64,000 nt of DNA. Source: Mycobacterium sp. 1164985.4 (GTDB taxonomy: Bacteria > Actinomycetota > Actinomycetes > Mycobacteriales > Mycobacteriaceae). A model generated the notes under the pieces. The model was not told the DNA's origin. It did no database searches and saw only the letters and a program-made list of their open reading frames with translations. The stretch is taken from assembly GCF_001668575.1 (NCBI RefSeq), contig NZ_LZMD01000061.1, forward strand, positions 62,001 through 126,000. Direction: 5' to 3'. This document shows positions 63,752-64,000 of this stretch, piece after piece (the stretch's first letter is position 1; each line of letters begins with the position of its first letter). The translations under genes were made by a program, and so were the position numbers.

Positions 63752-64000
63752 CGCCGCTTCCTTCCTTGTCAGTAGCACTGTTGAGACTCGTCAAAAGCTA
63801 CGTTTCATCACGGCTTCCCGGCTGACAGTAGGTGCCAACACCAACACGCGTGACCGCAGCCAACCTCAGCCGCGCATCTCGACCGCCTATGGCGATGGGG
63901 CACATTGACTTTCGATCGCTAGTCCTGCATCAACACGTCAACGGTAAGAGCCACAGACGCGCAGCACTCAACCGTTGTACTCAGCTCGCTTGCTCCCGTG

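Noticed and set aside
63779..64000. Possible gene at the right edge
   Set aside because: No frame with coding character or family similarity was visible in the last 220 bases.

Overview
The window looks like a rapidly growing Mycobacterium (Mycolicibacterium). The DNA is GC-rich, and roughly 13.6-38.2 kb contains most of the gene order that M. tuberculosis has from Rv2120c to Rv2141c: DUF4126 protein, hisG, hisE, metH, PAC2 protein, SDR, mshC, cysQ, an SCO1664-like protein, DUF3090, a histidine phosphatase, uppP, an Rv2137c-like protein, lppL, pyrD, a YbhB protein and an M20 peptidase. It ends at a tRNA-Leu gene. Gene names rest on recognised motifs and remembered gene order; no database search was run.

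1-10.5 kb is an accessory region. On the right, a 13E12-family (REP13E12) gene is cut inside its HNH motif. Directly beside the cut is a phiRv1-type element on the minus strand: serine integrase, small Rv1584c-like protein, prim-pol/ATPase replication protein and a chain of overlapping small phage genes. A cluster of GGGAACG iterons follows the replication gene and is a candidate origin. To its left are a GIY-YIG nuclease, an unknown two-gene operon (soluble protein plus four-helix membrane protein) and an SRA-HNH endonuclease, together a plausible defence cargo. The missing half of the 13E12 gene was not found, so the left boundary is open.

10.5-13.6 kb holds a YiaAB membrane protein and an ArsR / SRPBCC / flavodoxin-like operon. 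13.6-38.2 kb is backbone: histidine (hisE, hisG), methionine (metH), mycothiol (mshC), PAP recycling (cysQ), cell-wall lipid recycling (uppP) and pyrimidine synthesis (pyrD). metH is preceded by a sequence that folds as an S-adenosylhomocysteine riboswitch with a hairpin over the metH Shine-Dalgarno. A HAD phosphatase, a sugar transporter and a KstD-like flavoprotein sit between metH and hisE.

38.2-46.4 kb is a pSAM2-like actinomycete integrative and conjugative element (AICE) inserted at tRNA-Leu(GAG). It has a large serine integrase whose last codons lie inside the tRNA, a small gene, a RepSA-like initiator, an FtsK/TraB translocase, a putative replication/excision activator, a divergent HTH-DUF5919 regulator, a NUDIX protein (compare Pif) and an HD protein, followed by an IS110-family transposase remnant.

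46.5-64 kb is an oxidative metabolism cluster with visibly lower GC. One minus-strand run encodes an SDR, a ferritin-like diiron protein, three Baeyer-Villiger-type flavin monooxygenases, an HSL-family esterase, a P450, a transglutaminase-like protein, an acyl-CoA ligase and an acyl-CoA dehydrogenase. Two TetR regulators, a PF10118 metal-dependent hydrolase, a PaaI-type thioesterase and a BtrH-N/DUF4872 protein with a decayed second transglutaminase lie beside it. The gene set fits oxidation of a ketone to an ester or lactone, hydrolysis, CoA activation and beta-oxidation; the substrate cannot be read from the sequence.
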